Positions 37,936 through 46,396 of a stretch of 64,000 nucleotides of DNA are shown one piece after another. The notes under the pieces are model-generated. The model ran no database searches. It was not told where the DNA came from and was given only the letters and a program-made list of their open reading frames with translations. The DNA lies in contig NZ_JACJVC010000002.1 in the NCBI RefSeq assembly GCF_023369555.1, positions 184,318 to 248,317 on the forward strand, in the 5' to 3' direction. The position numbers and the translations under genes are program-made. Numbering within the stretch: position 1 is the first letter of the stretch; each line of letters starts with the position of its first letter. The DNA comes from Actinomyces sp. AC-20-1 (GTDB lineage: Bacteria; Actinomycetota; Actinomycetes; Actinomycetales; Actinomycetaceae).

Positions 37936-39417
37936 ATGACACGCATTGAGGGACCCGCTGTGGCGCACAGCGTGATTCCCGGAATCAGCGCCCTCACCGT
38001 GCGCGGAGAGGAAGCCTGCGTACCTCTGAGTCGACTGAGGCGGGACGCCGCCGGACTCCTGGCCACGAGCGCGGGGGCGGCCGCTTACGCGGACGGGGAG
38101 CCAGGTCGTCGGACCATCGGTGTGCTGACAAGCACCGTCCTGCTGCGTGACGGGCTCCTCAAGCGCGTACCGGCTGAGGTCCTCCTCGATGTCGGCGGCA
38201 AGGGTCGCTTCGCGGATCCCGAGACCGCCCTCTTCTGGCTCCAGTGGTCACTCAACCTCCTCGGCCAACGAGTCGTCATCCTGCCCGGTCCCGCGCCCGC
38301 CGCGCCGACGGCCCGGCAGGCGCGCCTGCTGCGCCGCCGCGGTGTGCTCAGCCTGCTCGACGTCGTCCTCGGGGACGAGCTGCGCGGGGCGATGCTTCCC
38401 GTCGCCCAGGTTCTCGCCCTCAGCGGCGACCTAGCGGCGGCCGGCGTCGACACGACCGTCCTGGACCTGCAGCGTTCGCCCGGGGGGGACGACATCGGGA
38501 CCCTGGCGGTGCCCGTTGACGGTCTCCTCGGCGCCTACGCCATCGACGGTGCCCTCAGTTCTCTGGAGGACCTGGCGTGCGTGCGTGAGGAGGTCCAGCG
38601 CCTGCGGCGGGTGCCCGACGCCGCCCTCGCCCACCTCATCGGCCAGGCGATGGACGTCATCATGGGGATCGAGACTCGCGCGCAGGCGGAGCAGTTCGAC
38701 CACCTCGCGCCCCTGTTCGGCCTCGACCGCGTGATCTGGGAGCCTCTGCACGTGCTGGTGGTCGCCCCCGCCGAGGGCGCTGCAGCCGAGAGGGCCGACC
38801 ACCTGCTCGCCGCCCTCGGGGCCGACGCCGATGTGCGCCGGGCCGACGCCACCACCGGGATCGTCCGTCATGGCGGCGACGCCCTTGACGGGACCGTCCC
38901 CGACCACACGGCTTGGGCCGATGTCATCGTCCTCATAGGATGTGTCCTCGATGACGCCCCCGGTGCTGCCTCCATCAGGACCCCACTCCTCGTCGACCTC
39001 AGCACCATGGACATCTTGAAATGGCTCGAGAGCGGACCGCGCTCAGACAGCCGGGCGCTCTCCCTCAGCCGGCTACTCAGACGGGCTGACCGCGTCCTCG
39101 TCCAGGACGAAGGGCATCGTGACCTCATCCTGGGCGCGCTCGCCGCAGCTGGACGCGTCAACGACGTCGTCTATGACGACGACCCTTCGCTGACCGGGCT
39201 CGTCACCGTCGACCCCACCGGTGCGGTGCTCGAGGACTTCTGCCGTGTCCCGGTGCGCTCGGCGGACGCCGGCGTCTCCTGGGACGAACCGCTCGAGCCC
39301 TCCCGCCCCAACGACATCGCGCTGACACTCAGGTACCTCCGGGAGGGCGGCGTCAAACAGGTCCTCTCCAAGGCTTCCGGCCGGATCCGCAGACTCGCCG
39401 CCGAGAGGAGCAGCTGA
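37936..39417 (+). CDS. Truncated relative of the adjacent GT2-GT4 fusion
   Basis: A 493-residue protein with no complete enzyme domain that I can recognise. Its middle and end align with the neighbour at 39419: WADVIVLIGCVLDDAP (W327) with WADVVIFQGFLLEGAP (W454), RADRVLVQDEGHRDLIL with RADHFLCASQKQRAFWI, LEDFC with LIDFC, and the C-terminal GGVKQVLSKASGRIRR with GGPKEVLRRARGRIRR. The donor half of the GT-B fold, roughly 200-250 residues between those points, is absent. It may be a non-catalytic partner of the fusion enzyme. The stop is one base from the next ATG, so the two genes are co-translated. Function unknown. Confidence 0.7.
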   Translation: MTRIEGPAVAHSVIPGISALTVRGEEACVPLSRLRRDAAGLLATSAGAAAYADGEPGRRTIGVLTSTVLLRDGLLKRVPAEVLLDVGGKGRFADPETALFWLQWSLNLLGQRVVILPGPAPAAPTARQARLLRRRGVLSLLDVVLGDELRGAMLPVAQVLALSGDLAAAGVDTTVLDLQRSPGGDDIGTLAVPVDGLLGAYAIDGALSSLEDLACVREEVQRLRRVPDAALAHLIGQAMDVIMGIETRAQAEQFDHLAPLFGLDRVIWEPLHVLVVAPAEGAAAERADHLLAALGADADVRRADATTGIVRHGGDALDGTVPDHTAWADVIVLIGCVLDDAPGAASIRTPLLVDLSTMDILKWLESGPRSDSRALSLSRLLRRADRVLVQDEGHRDLILGALAAAGRVNDVVYDDDPSLTGLVTVDPTGAVLEDFCRVPVRSADAGVSWDEPLEPSRPNDIALTLRYLREGGVKQVLSKASGRIRRLAAERSS

Positions 39418-39418
39418 C

Positions 39419-41953
39419 ATGGCCGTCGAGCAGCGCGTCCCCGAGACACTCAACCCCGACCCCGCACGCGCCCACCTCATCGATCGCGAGCACGAGGTCC
39501 GTCCCGGGCTCGTCTCCGTCATCCTCGTCAACTACAAGGGCGCCGAGGACACCATCACCTGTCTGAGGGCCTTCGACAGCATCGACTGGCCGAAGGACCG
39601 TCTCGAGCTCATCGTCGTTGACAATGACTCGCAGGACGGCTCCGCCCAGACCATCGCCGAAGCGTGTCCTCATGTCCGCGTCCTGCCATCCGGCGGCAAC
39701 CTCGGATTCGCCGGCGGTTGCAATTTCGGCGTCGAGAACGCCACCGGGCGGTACGTCGCCTTCATCAACAACGACGCCCGCCCCGGCACCGGCTGGGTCC
39801 GGGCCGCGGTCGAGGAGATGGAGCGCGATCCTGCCGTTGCCGCGGTCGCCTCCAAGGTCCTCAACTGGGATGGCACGCTCATCGACTATGTTGACGGGTC
39901 ACTGACCTGGTACGGCATGGGCTACAAGCGCGAGGCCGAGTGGGTGGACGACGGAGCCTACGAGACCGCCAAGGACGTGCTCTTCGGTACCGGTGCCGCG
40001 ATGTTCGTCGATGCGGAGTACTACCGGGCCATCGGCGGCTTCGACGAACGCTTCTTCATGTTCTACGAGGACGTCGACCTCGGTTGGCGTATCAACCTGC
40101 TGGGTCGCAAGGTGCGTTACGTCCCCGGATCTGTGGCCTACCACAAGCACCACGTGACGATGAAGAAGTTCGGCAACTACCGGGAGTCCTACCTCCTGGA
40201 GCGCAACGCCCTTCTGTCGCTGTACAAGAACTACGAGGACTCCACTCTTGCGGCCGCGTTGCCCGCCGCCATCGCCCTGGCCGTGCGCCGGGGAACTGCC
40301 CGCGCGGACGTCGTCACCACCACAGTGCCGGAGGACACCGCTGTCGGCGTGCCCAAGATGGGGCTGACGGGTGTCTACGCCGTCGACTACCTGCGCGAGC
40401 AGATCGACTCGCTGCACGCCACGCGCCAGTGGCTCCAGACCGAGCGCGCTCTCACCGACAAGGAGCTCTTCCCCCTGTTCCGCCATGCGATTGAGCCCGC
40501 TTACCCGGTGGAGCACTACCTCAAGGGGCACCGGGACCTCGTCACCTCCTACGGCATCGACACGGTCTTCGCCGCCTCACCGAACGTGCTTGTGGTGACG
40601 GGGGAACCGCTCTCCACCAGGCTCGCCGGGCCCGCGATCCGCGCCTGGGAGATGGCCGCGGCACTCTCCCGCACCCACAGTGTGCGTCTCGTGTCCACAG
40701 CCGGTGTCAAGAAGGTCTCCGACGACCGCTTCGACATCATCTTCGCCCAGGCTGAGAGCCTGCGTGCGCAGACGGACTGGGCCGACGTCGTCATCTTCCA
40801 GGGATTCCTCCTCGAGGGGGCGCCGTGGCTCAAGGACTCCGACAAGATCCTTGTCGCCGACATCTACGACCCCATCCACCTCGAGCAGCTCGAGCAGGCC
40901 CGGGACCTGGGGCCGGAGAGACGACGTGAGGCGATCACCAGCGCCACTGACGTGCTCAACAAGCAGCTGGTGCGTGCCGACCACTTCCTGTGCGCTTCGC
41001 AGAAGCAGCGGGCCTTCTGGATTGGTCAGCTCGCAGGTGTCGGTCGCATTGGTCCACTCTCCGTCACCGCGGAGGACAGTGCCGCCTCCCTCGTGTCCGT
41101 TGTGCCCTTTGGCATCCAGGACGACGACCCGGTCCAGACGGAGCACGGGATCCGCGGAGTCATTCCTGGCATCGGCATGGATGACAAGGTCATCGTCTGG
41201 GGCGGCGGTGTCTACAACTGGTTCGACCCGCTCACCCTCGTGCGCGCCGTCGCCGGCCTCGCCGAGCGTCACGATGACGTCCGCCTCTACTTCATGGGCA
41301 TGAGGCACCCCAACCCGGGCGTGCCCGACATGCGCATCGCCTGGGAGACGAAGGAGCTGTCCTCGCGACTGGGCCTGACGGGCACGCACGTCTTCTTCAA
41401 CTCGGACTGGGTGCCGTACCACGAGCGGCAGAACGTCCTCATGGACGCCGATGTCGGGGTCTCCACCCACTTCGAGCACATCGAGACGGCCTTCTCCTTC
41501 CGCACGCGAATCCTCGACTACCTGTGGACGGGGCTACCGGTCGTCGCCACCACCGGGGACTCCTTCGGTAACGTCCTGGATGCCGAGGGAATTGGTCGTG
41601 GCGTGCCCCCGGAGGACGTTGCAGCTCTTGAGGCCGCCCTCGAGGAGTTGCTCTACGACGACCGGGCGGCCGCTGCCGCCCGCGAGAGGGTGCTCGCCTA
41701 CGCCGAGCAGTTCCGTTGGGCGACAGTGCTGCGTCCTCTCATCGACTTCTGTGCCGATCCGCACCGTGCACGCGACCTCGTCCTGTCCTCCGGGACCGGC
41801 GACGCTATCCGCGCGCACGAGTTCCCGCGCAGGAGGCCGAGCCTCAAGGGGGACCTCCAACTTGTCGCGGACTACATGAGGGCCGGTGGCCCCAAGGAGG
41901 TCCTGCGCCGTGCCAGAGGACGCATCCGGCGCCAGCTGGGTCTTCAGCGTTGA
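39419..41953 (+). CDS. Bifunctional GT2-GT4 glycosyltransferase
   Basis: An 844-residue fusion. The N-terminal part (about 28-310) is a GT2 domain of the rhamnosyltransferase type: VSVILVNYKGAEDT, VVDNDSQDGS, GNLGFAGGCNFG, FINNDARPG, GGFDERFFMFYEDVDLGWR. After a helical linker, a GT-B domain runs from about 388 to 780, with VPFGIQDDDP, VIVWGGGVYNWFDPLTLVRAV and FRTRILDYLWTGLPVVATTGDSFG. The C-terminal tail ends GGPKEVLRRARGRIRRQLG, shared with the truncated gene just upstream. Two active sites in one chain suggest processive or alternating addition, possibly on the polymer exported by the adjacent Wzm/Wzt (inference). It converges with the GT2 gene at 42021. Confidence 0.9.
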   Translation: MAVEQRVPETLNPDPARAHLIDREHEVRPGLVSVILVNYKGAEDTITCLRAFDSIDWPKDRLELIVVDNDSQDGSAQTIAEACPHVRVLPSGGNLGFAGGCNFGVENATGRYVAFINNDARPGTGWVRAAVEEMERDPAVAAVASKVLNWDGTLIDYVDGSLTWYGMGYKREAEWVDDGAYETAKDVLFGTGAAMFVDAEYYRAIGGFDERFFMFYEDVDLGWRINLLGRKVRYVPGSVAYHKHHVTMKKFGNYRESYLLERNALLSLYKNYEDSTLAAALPAAIALAVRRGTARADVVTTTVPEDTAVGVPKMGLTGVYAVDYLREQIDSLHATRQWLQTERALTDKELFPLFRHAIEPAYPVEHYLKGHRDLVTSYGIDTVFAASPNVLVVTGEPLSTRLAGPAIRAWEMAAALSRTHSVRLVSTAGVKKVSDDRFDIIFAQAESLRAQTDWADVVIFQGFLLEGAPWLKDSDKILVADIYDPIHLEQLEQARDLGPERRREAITSATDVLNKQLVRADHFLCASQKQRAFWIGQLAGVGRIGPLSVTAEDSAASLVSVVPFGIQDDDPVQTEHGIRGVIPGIGMDDKVIVWGGGVYNWFDPLTLVRAVAGLAERHDDVRLYFMGMRHPNPGVPDMRIAWETKELSSRLGLTGTHVFFNSDWVPYHERQNVLMDADVGVSTHFEHIETAFSFRTRILDYLWTGLPVVATTGDSFGNVLDAEGIGRGVPPEDVAALEAALEELLYDDRAAAAARERVLAYAEQFRWATVLRPLIDFCADPHRARDLVLSSGTGDAIRAHEFPRRRPSLKGDLQLVADYMRAGGPKEVLRRARGRIRRQLGLQR

Positions 41954-42020
41954 CGCACTAAGCCCGCGCGGGGCCTGGGAGAGCACTGCAGGGCATAGCC
42001 CATCGGCGCCCGGGGAGTGC

Positions 42021-43007
42021 TCAGTCCTCCGAGCAGGCGGGTCGTCGTCGCGCCCTGAGTGCCAGCGCCGCCGGGACACCTCGTAGCGCCTCAGCGGCAC
42101 CTGAGGCGACCGGGCCGCCCCGCAGACCGGATCGGACGGCGCGAGCCACGGTCCGGCACAGCCCGATGAGGGCCACGTGCGCGGGTGCGTGCTCGACGGC
42201 CACAAGCACCCGGTTGCGCGTGTTGACGCGCACGAACATGTCTGAGCCGGCACCCGAGGAGGCCGCGTGCTCGTGACGGACGACGGCACCGCGCACGAAG
42301 ACCACCTGGTAGCCGGCCTCGCGCAGACGCCAGGACAGGTCCGTGTCCTCGTAGTACATGAACAGGTCCTCGCGCAGCCCGCCCAGACGCCGCCACACCT
42401 CGGCGCGCACCGCGCAGGCGCCCCCGCACACCCCGAAGACCTCCTCCGGGGCGTCGAGCTCGTCCAGGGGCGTGAGCCAGTCCCGGTCCTGCCCGTTGCC
42501 GGAGCCGTCGACGACGTTACCCGTGGAGTTGACGAGCACGACCCCCTCGCCGGCCGCAGCGGCGTCCTGCCCCACCCGTGCCCAGCGGGTGCCGTCGGCA
42601 CGGGTCAGAGCCTTCTCCTGCGCGGAGGCCGGGCGCCACCTGCCCGCGAGCAGCATGAGGGCCGTCGTCGCCCCGAGCCGCGGGCGGGAGCCGTCCAAGG
42701 GGCCGGTGAGGGCGTCGAGGAACCCGTCCTCGGCGACGGCGTCGTTGTTGAGCAGGACGAGGACGTCCTCGCTCAAACCCGCGGCACCGGCGTTGGCGCC
42801 CGCCCCGAACCCGAGGTTCTCAGCCGTCTCGACGACCTCGAGCCCCGCCTGCCTCAGGACCCCGGCCGAGCCGTCACCGGAGGCGTTGTCGACGACGACG
42901 AGCCGGTCGCCGTCCCGCAGCTGGGGCAGGACGGACTCGGCCGCCCTCAGGGTCAGGTCCGCCCGACGCCAGTTGACCAGGACGACCCGCGCCGTCGGCC
43001 GGCTCAC
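42021..43007 (-). CDS. GT2 rhamnosyltransferase-like protein
   Basis: A 328-residue GT2 enzyme with ARVVLVNWRRADLTLRAAES, VVDNASGDGS, AENLGFGAGANAG, LLNNDAVAEDGF and GGLREDLFMYYEDTDLSWRL. GTG 43007 overlaps the stop of the upstream GT4 gene by 4 bases (GTGA). The C-terminal 40 residues are Arg/Ala-rich and may contact the membrane. Rhamnose as donor is likely from the motif class but not proven. Confidence 0.85.
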   Translation of the reverse strand: MSRPTARVVLVNWRRADLTLRAAESVLPQLRDGDRLVVVDNASGDGSAGVLRQAGLEVVETAENLGFGAGANAGAAGLSEDVLVLLNNDAVAEDGFLDALTGPLDGSRPRLGATTALMLLAGRWRPASAQEKALTRADGTRWARVGQDAAAAGEGVVLVNSTGNVVDGSGNGQDRDWLTPLDELDAPEEVFGVCGGACAVRAEVWRRLGGLREDLFMYYEDTDLSWRLREAGYQVVFVRGAVVRHEHAASSGAGSDMFVRVNTRNRVLVAVEHAPAHVALIGLCRTVARAVRSGLRGGPVASGAAEALRGVPAALALRARRRPACSED

Positions 43008-44146
43008 CGCAGGCCCTCGGCCAGGGCCCTGTAGACCGCCTCGTGGGCCGCCGCCGAGGCCTGCCACGTGAAGGAGGCCGCCCGCTCCAGCCCCGCGGCG
43101 CGCAGCTCGTCGTGCGCGGGGCCGATGGCGCGTGCCAGCTGGCGGGCGATCTCCTCGGGGGAGGTCGAGTGGGCCAGCAGGCCCGCGTCGCCGCAGACCT
43201 CCTCCATGCACGTGCCCCGGCTCGTGACCACCGGGGCGCCGTAGGCCATCGCCTCGAGCACCGGCAGGCCGAAGCCCTCCCAGTGCGAGGGGAAGCAGAA
43301 GGCCCGGGCTCCCGTGTAGGCGGCGGCCAGGTCGGCGTCGGACAGTCGGCCGGTGACGTGCACGCGCCCGCCCAGCCCCTCCACGAGACGGCGCTCCTCG
43401 GCGTCGTCCCCCCAGCCCTCCGGCCCGACCAACACGAGGTGCAGCCCCGGGTAGTCGGTGGCGAGGAGGGAGAAGGCTCGCAGCAGCGCCAGGAGGTTCT
43501 TGCGCGGCTCGTGCGTCCCCGTCCACAGCACGTACTCGCCGTTCAGACCGTGCTCGGTGCGGAGGGCCGAGACCTGCTCCTCGGTGACGGGCAGTGTGCG
43601 CACGCCGTGGGGGATGACCTCGATCCGTCCGGCCTCGATGCCGGTGGCCACGCAGTCGTCCGCCGTCGCCTGCGAGGGGGTGATGACGACGTCGGCCTCG
43701 GCGGCAGTGCGCTCCAGGCAGCGCAGGAAGAAGGAGGTGCCGCGCCGTGTGAAGTGCTCGGGGGAGCGCAGGAAGGCGAGGTCGTGGACGGTGACGGCCA
43801 GCGGCAGGCGCGTGCCCGGGACCGCCCAGGTGGTGGCGTGGACGACGTCCGCGCCCGGCAGGACGGACTCCGCGCGCGGCAGGCGCAGACGGTTCCAGGA
43901 CTCGTACAGGGCCGTGCGCGGCAGGCGTGAGCCCCGCACCTGCACGGAGGGCGGCAGGCCGACGTCGGTGGCGGAGGGGGAGGAGGCGTGGGCGGCGGCC
44001 AGACCCGCCACGCGGCACCCGCGCTCGCGCAGCGCCCGGGCGAGCTCGACGACGTAGGTGCCCGACCCGCCCGGAACCGGCTGCCACAGCTGCTCGACGA
44101 CCATGGCGACCCGGGGGCCGCGTGCCGTCCTCGTGTCACTCGTCAT
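43004..44146 (-). CDS. Family 4 glycosyltransferase
   Basis: A 380-residue GT-B protein: VVEQLWQPVPGGSGTYVVELA at the N-terminus, HATTWAVPGTRLPLAVTVHDL, TPSQATADDCVATGIEAGRI, VLWTGTHEPRKNLLALLRAF and the donor motif FPSHWEGFGLPVLEAMAYGAPVV. This resembles the mannosyltransferase/rhamnosyltransferase group of GT4 that uses EPRKN. ATG 44146 follows TATCCT by 6 bases (leaderless). It heads a two-gene operon with the GT2 gene and is a paralogue of the divergent 44210 gene. Confidence 0.88.
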   Translation of the reverse strand: MTSDTRTARGPRVAMVVEQLWQPVPGGSGTYVVELARALRERGCRVAGLAAAHASSPSATDVGLPPSVQVRGSRLPRTALYESWNRLRLPRAESVLPGADVVHATTWAVPGTRLPLAVTVHDLAFLRSPEHFTRRGTSFFLRCLERTAAEADVVITPSQATADDCVATGIEAGRIEVIPHGVRTLPVTEEQVSALRTEHGLNGEYVLWTGTHEPRKNLLALLRAFSLLATDYPGLHLVLVGPEGWGDDAEERRLVEGLGGRVHVTGRLSDADLAAAYTGARAFCFPSHWEGFGLPVLEAMAYGAPVVTSRGTCMEEVCGDAGLLAHSTSPEEIARQLARAIGPAHDELRAAGLERAASFTWQASAAAHEAVYRALAEGLR

Positions 44147-44152
44147 GGGCAG

Positions 44153-44158
44153 AGGATA
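44153..44158 (-). promoter_or_regulatory. -10 element, leaderless type
   Basis: On the minus strand TATCCT ends 6 bases before ATG 44146; paired with the divergent TAGCCT at 44197. Confidence 0.6.
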
Positions 44159-44196
44159 CGGGGCCGGGCGCGCCCGCGAGCCCGGAGCCCTGCCGG

Positions 44197-44202
44197 TAGC
44201 CT
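44197..44202 (+). promoter_or_regulatory. -10 element, leaderless type
   Basis: TAGCCT ends 7 bases before ATG 44210. Only 38 bases separate it from the opposite -10, so the two promoters overlap in their -35 regions. Confidence 0.6.
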
Positions 44203-44209
44203 GGTGCCC

Positions 44210-45346
44210 ATGAGGGTCCTGCTCGACGCCACCGCCATCCCCGCGAACCTGGGCGGCGTGGGCCGCTACGTCGACGACCTCGTGCCCGAGCTGCTCGGCG
44301 CCGGGGTGAGGCTGGCTATGGCCGTCCAGGAGCGCGACGTCGAGCACTTCCGCGCCAAGGCGCCCCGGGTCCGGCTCCTGCCGGTTCCGGCGCGCCTGAC
44401 CAACCGCGGCGCGCGCCTGGCGTGGGAGCAGACCGGCCTGCCCGCGCTCATCCGCCGGATCCGCCCGGACGTCCTGCACTCACCGCACTACACCTACCCG
44501 GCGGCGCACCAGGTGCCCGTCGTCGTCACGCTGCACGACGCCACCTTCTTCTCCCACCCCCAGGCGCACACCCGCCTCAAGCAGGTCTTCTTCACGACGG
44601 CGATCCGGCGCGCCGTCCGCGGCGCCGACGCCCTCGTCGTGCCCTCGGCCGCCACCCGAGACGAGACCCTGCGCTTCGTCGACGGCGACGCCTCCAGGTT
44701 CCACGTCGCCTACCACGGGGTCGACACACGGGTCTTCCACCCCGTGGACGACGCCGAGCGCGAGCGCGTCGCTGCCTCCCTCGGGTTGGCGGGACGGCGC
44801 TACATCGGCTTCCTCGGCACCCTCGAGCCGCGCAAGAACGTCCCGAACCTCATCGAGGGCTGGGTGCGCGCCTTCCACGACGCCGACGAGCCTCCGGCCC
44901 TCGTCCTGGCCGGGGGCAAGGGCTGGGACGAGGGGATCGAGCCGGCGCTCGCGGCCGTTCCCTCCCACATGACGGTGCTGCGGCCCGGCTACCTGCCCCT
45001 CGAGGACCTGCCGGGATTCCTCTCCGGCTGCGAGGTCCTGGCCTACCCCTCGATCGCGGAGGGCTTCGGCCTGCCGGTGCTCGAGGCGATGGCCTGCGGC
45101 GCGGCCGTCCTCACCACCCGTGAGACGAGCCTGCCGGAGGTGGGCGGCGACGCTGTCGCCTACTGCGGTCTTGACGCTGAGGCGATCGCCCGCGGTCTCG
45201 TCGAGCTCGACGCCGACCCCGCCCGCAGGCGGGCGCTCGGCCGGGCGGCCCAGGACCGGGCGGTCAGCGAGCAGTTCACCTGGCGGGCCTCGGCGCGTGC
45301 CCACATCGAGGCGTACCGGGCGGCCCTGAGCTCGCGCCGTCGTTGA
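44210..45346 (+). CDS. Family 4 glycosyltransferase
   Basis: A 378-residue GT-B protein: LLDATAIPANLGGVGRYVDDL, HSPHYTYPAAHQVPVVVTLHD, VPSAATRDETLRFVDGDASR, IGFLGTLEPRKNVPNLIEGW and YPSIAEGFGLPVLEAMACGAAVL. It shares the EPRKN and EGFGLPVLEAMA motifs with the divergent 43004 gene. It is transcribed alone from a leaderless promoter and ends before the Rpf gene's own promoter. Specificity unknown. Confidence 0.88.
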   Translation: MRVLLDATAIPANLGGVGRYVDDLVPELLGAGVRLAMAVQERDVEHFRAKAPRVRLLPVPARLTNRGARLAWEQTGLPALIRRIRPDVLHSPHYTYPAAHQVPVVVTLHDATFFSHPQAHTRLKQVFFTTAIRRAVRGADALVVPSAATRDETLRFVDGDASRFHVAYHGVDTRVFHPVDDAERERVAASLGLAGRRYIGFLGTLEPRKNVPNLIEGWVRAFHDADEPPALVLAGGKGWDEGIEPALAAVPSHMTVLRPGYLPLEDLPGFLSGCEVLAYPSIAEGFGLPVLEAMACGAAVLTTRETSLPEVGGDAVAYCGLDAEAIARGLVELDADPARRRALGRAAQDRAVSEQFTWRASARAHIEAYRAALSSRRR

Positions 45347-45388
45347 GCGCCGTGAGGCGTCCCACGGCGGGAGCCGGGCCCTGCTCGG

Positions 45389-45394
45389 TATGAT
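45389..45394 (+). promoter_or_regulatory. -10 element of the Rpf gene
   Basis: TATGAT, preceded by GG and a TG four bases further up. It predicts a leader of about 70 bases with GAAAGG before ATG 45472, too short for a c-di-AMP riboswitch of the kind found before some actinobacterial rpf genes. Confidence 0.55.
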
Positions 45395-45471
45395 CCTGCG
45401 CAGACCGTGGTGCGGTTGCGCTGACTGACGTTGGCTGCTCGCGCTGTCAACCGTCCCAGAAAGGCCCTCCC

Positions 45472-46290
45472 ATGAGCCGTCCTCGTCGTCTTGGCGCGGC
45501 CGCCGTCTGCGCGCTGCTCCTCATGCTCCCCGTCAGCCAGGTCGCTGCGGCCCCCGCCCCTTCGCCCTCCGAGACGGTGTCCGCCACGTCATCCGCTTCC
45601 GCGGAGGGCACTGCCGCCGTCCCCACCCCGATGGCTTCGAGCACCCCGTCCTCCCGGCCGACGGTCACGGCTCCTGTCGCCGATGGGTGGCGCAAGGTGG
45701 CTGGCCAGTGGTTCTACTACGCGGACGGTGCTGCCCTGACGCAGCGGTGGGTCAGGGACGGCGGCTCCTGGTACTACCTGGGTGCTGACGGTGCCATGGC
45801 GACGGGTTGGTTGTCGCAGGGGGGTGCGTGGTATTACCTGCACGGCAGCGGTCAGATGGCGACGGGCTGGTTGGCGCAGGGCGGGGCCTGGTACCACCTG
45901 GGCTCCAGTGGTGCGATGAGCACGGGCTGGGTCAAGGACGCCGGCACCTGGTACTACCTGCACGGCAGCGGCGCGATGGCCGCCAACGAGTGGGTCGGCT
46001 CGTACTACCTCCAGGCCAGCGGCGCGATGTCTACGGACGCCACCTCCGCCGTGACGGGCGTATGGTTGCAGCTGGCCCAGTGCGAGTCCGGCAACAACCC
46101 CTCGGCCAACACCGGCAACGGCTACTACGGCATGTACCAGTTCTCCCTGGTGACATGGCGCTCAGTTGGCGGATCCGGCTACCCCCACCAGGCCAGTGCC
46201 GCCGAGCAGACGATGCGTGCGCAGATGCTTCAGGCCCGCTCCGGCTGGGGCCAGTGGGGCGCCTGCTCCGCCGGTCTTGGTCTCTACTGA
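45472..46290 (+). CDS. Secreted Rpf-like muralytic enzyme with choline-binding-type repeats
   Basis: A 272-residue exported protein. A signal peptide (1 to about 26) and a Ser/Thr/Pro-rich linker are followed by five to six repeats (about 74-188) of the WYYLxxxGAMxTGW kind, then a resuscitation-promoting-factor domain (about 195-272). The Rpf part has WLQLAQCESGNNPSANTGNGYYGMYQF, with catalytic E205 and a likely C204-C265 disulfide. Rpf enzymes cleave peptidoglycan glycan strands and stimulate growth or regrowth of resting cells. Fusion to choline-binding-type repeats is unusual: Rpf proteins generally carry LysM, G5 or no wall-binding module. The repeats match those in the autolysin at 32727, so the two probably dock on the same ligand. 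Confidence 0.9.
   Translation: MSRPRRLGAAAVCALLLMLPVSQVAAAPAPSPSETVSATSSASAEGTAAVPTPMASSTPSSRPTVTAPVADGWRKVAGQWFYYADGAALTQRWVRDGGSWYYLGADGAMATGWLSQGGAWYYLHGSGQMATGWLAQGGAWYHLGSSGAMSTGWVKDAGTWYYLHGSGAMAANEWVGSYYLQASGAMSTDATSAVTGVWLQLAQCESGNNPSANTGNGYYGMYQFSLVTWRSVGGSGYPHQASAAEQTMRAQMLQARSGWGQWGACSAGLGLY
45691..46035 (+). repeat. Five to six choline-binding-type repeats
   Basis: Units of 60 bases from 45691 (RKVAGQWFYYADG...), with 45751, 45811 and 45871 well conserved and a 63-base unit at 45931. The last unit is partial. Conserved Trp-Tyr-Tyr and Gly-Trp positions are those that form choline-binding sites between adjacent repeats. Confidence 0.85.
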
Positions 46291-46396
46291 GCCCCACTCG
46301 ACCTTCGCCTCCGCCCGCACAGGAGCGGCTCCTCCAGGGCGAGATCCCCTGCCCACCACATCCTCACCGCATTACACCCATGGAGCCTTGTCCGAC

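Noticed and set aside
41954..42020. Terminator between the GT2-GT4 fusion and the opposite GT2 gene
   Set aside because: Only weak imperfect inverted repeats (AGCACT/AGTGCT) with a long loop; not strong enough to report.
45347..45471. c-di-AMP (ydaO) riboswitch upstream of the Rpf gene
   Set aside because: The leader after the TATGAT promoter is only about 70 bases, too short for that riboswitch, and no matching conserved elements were seen.
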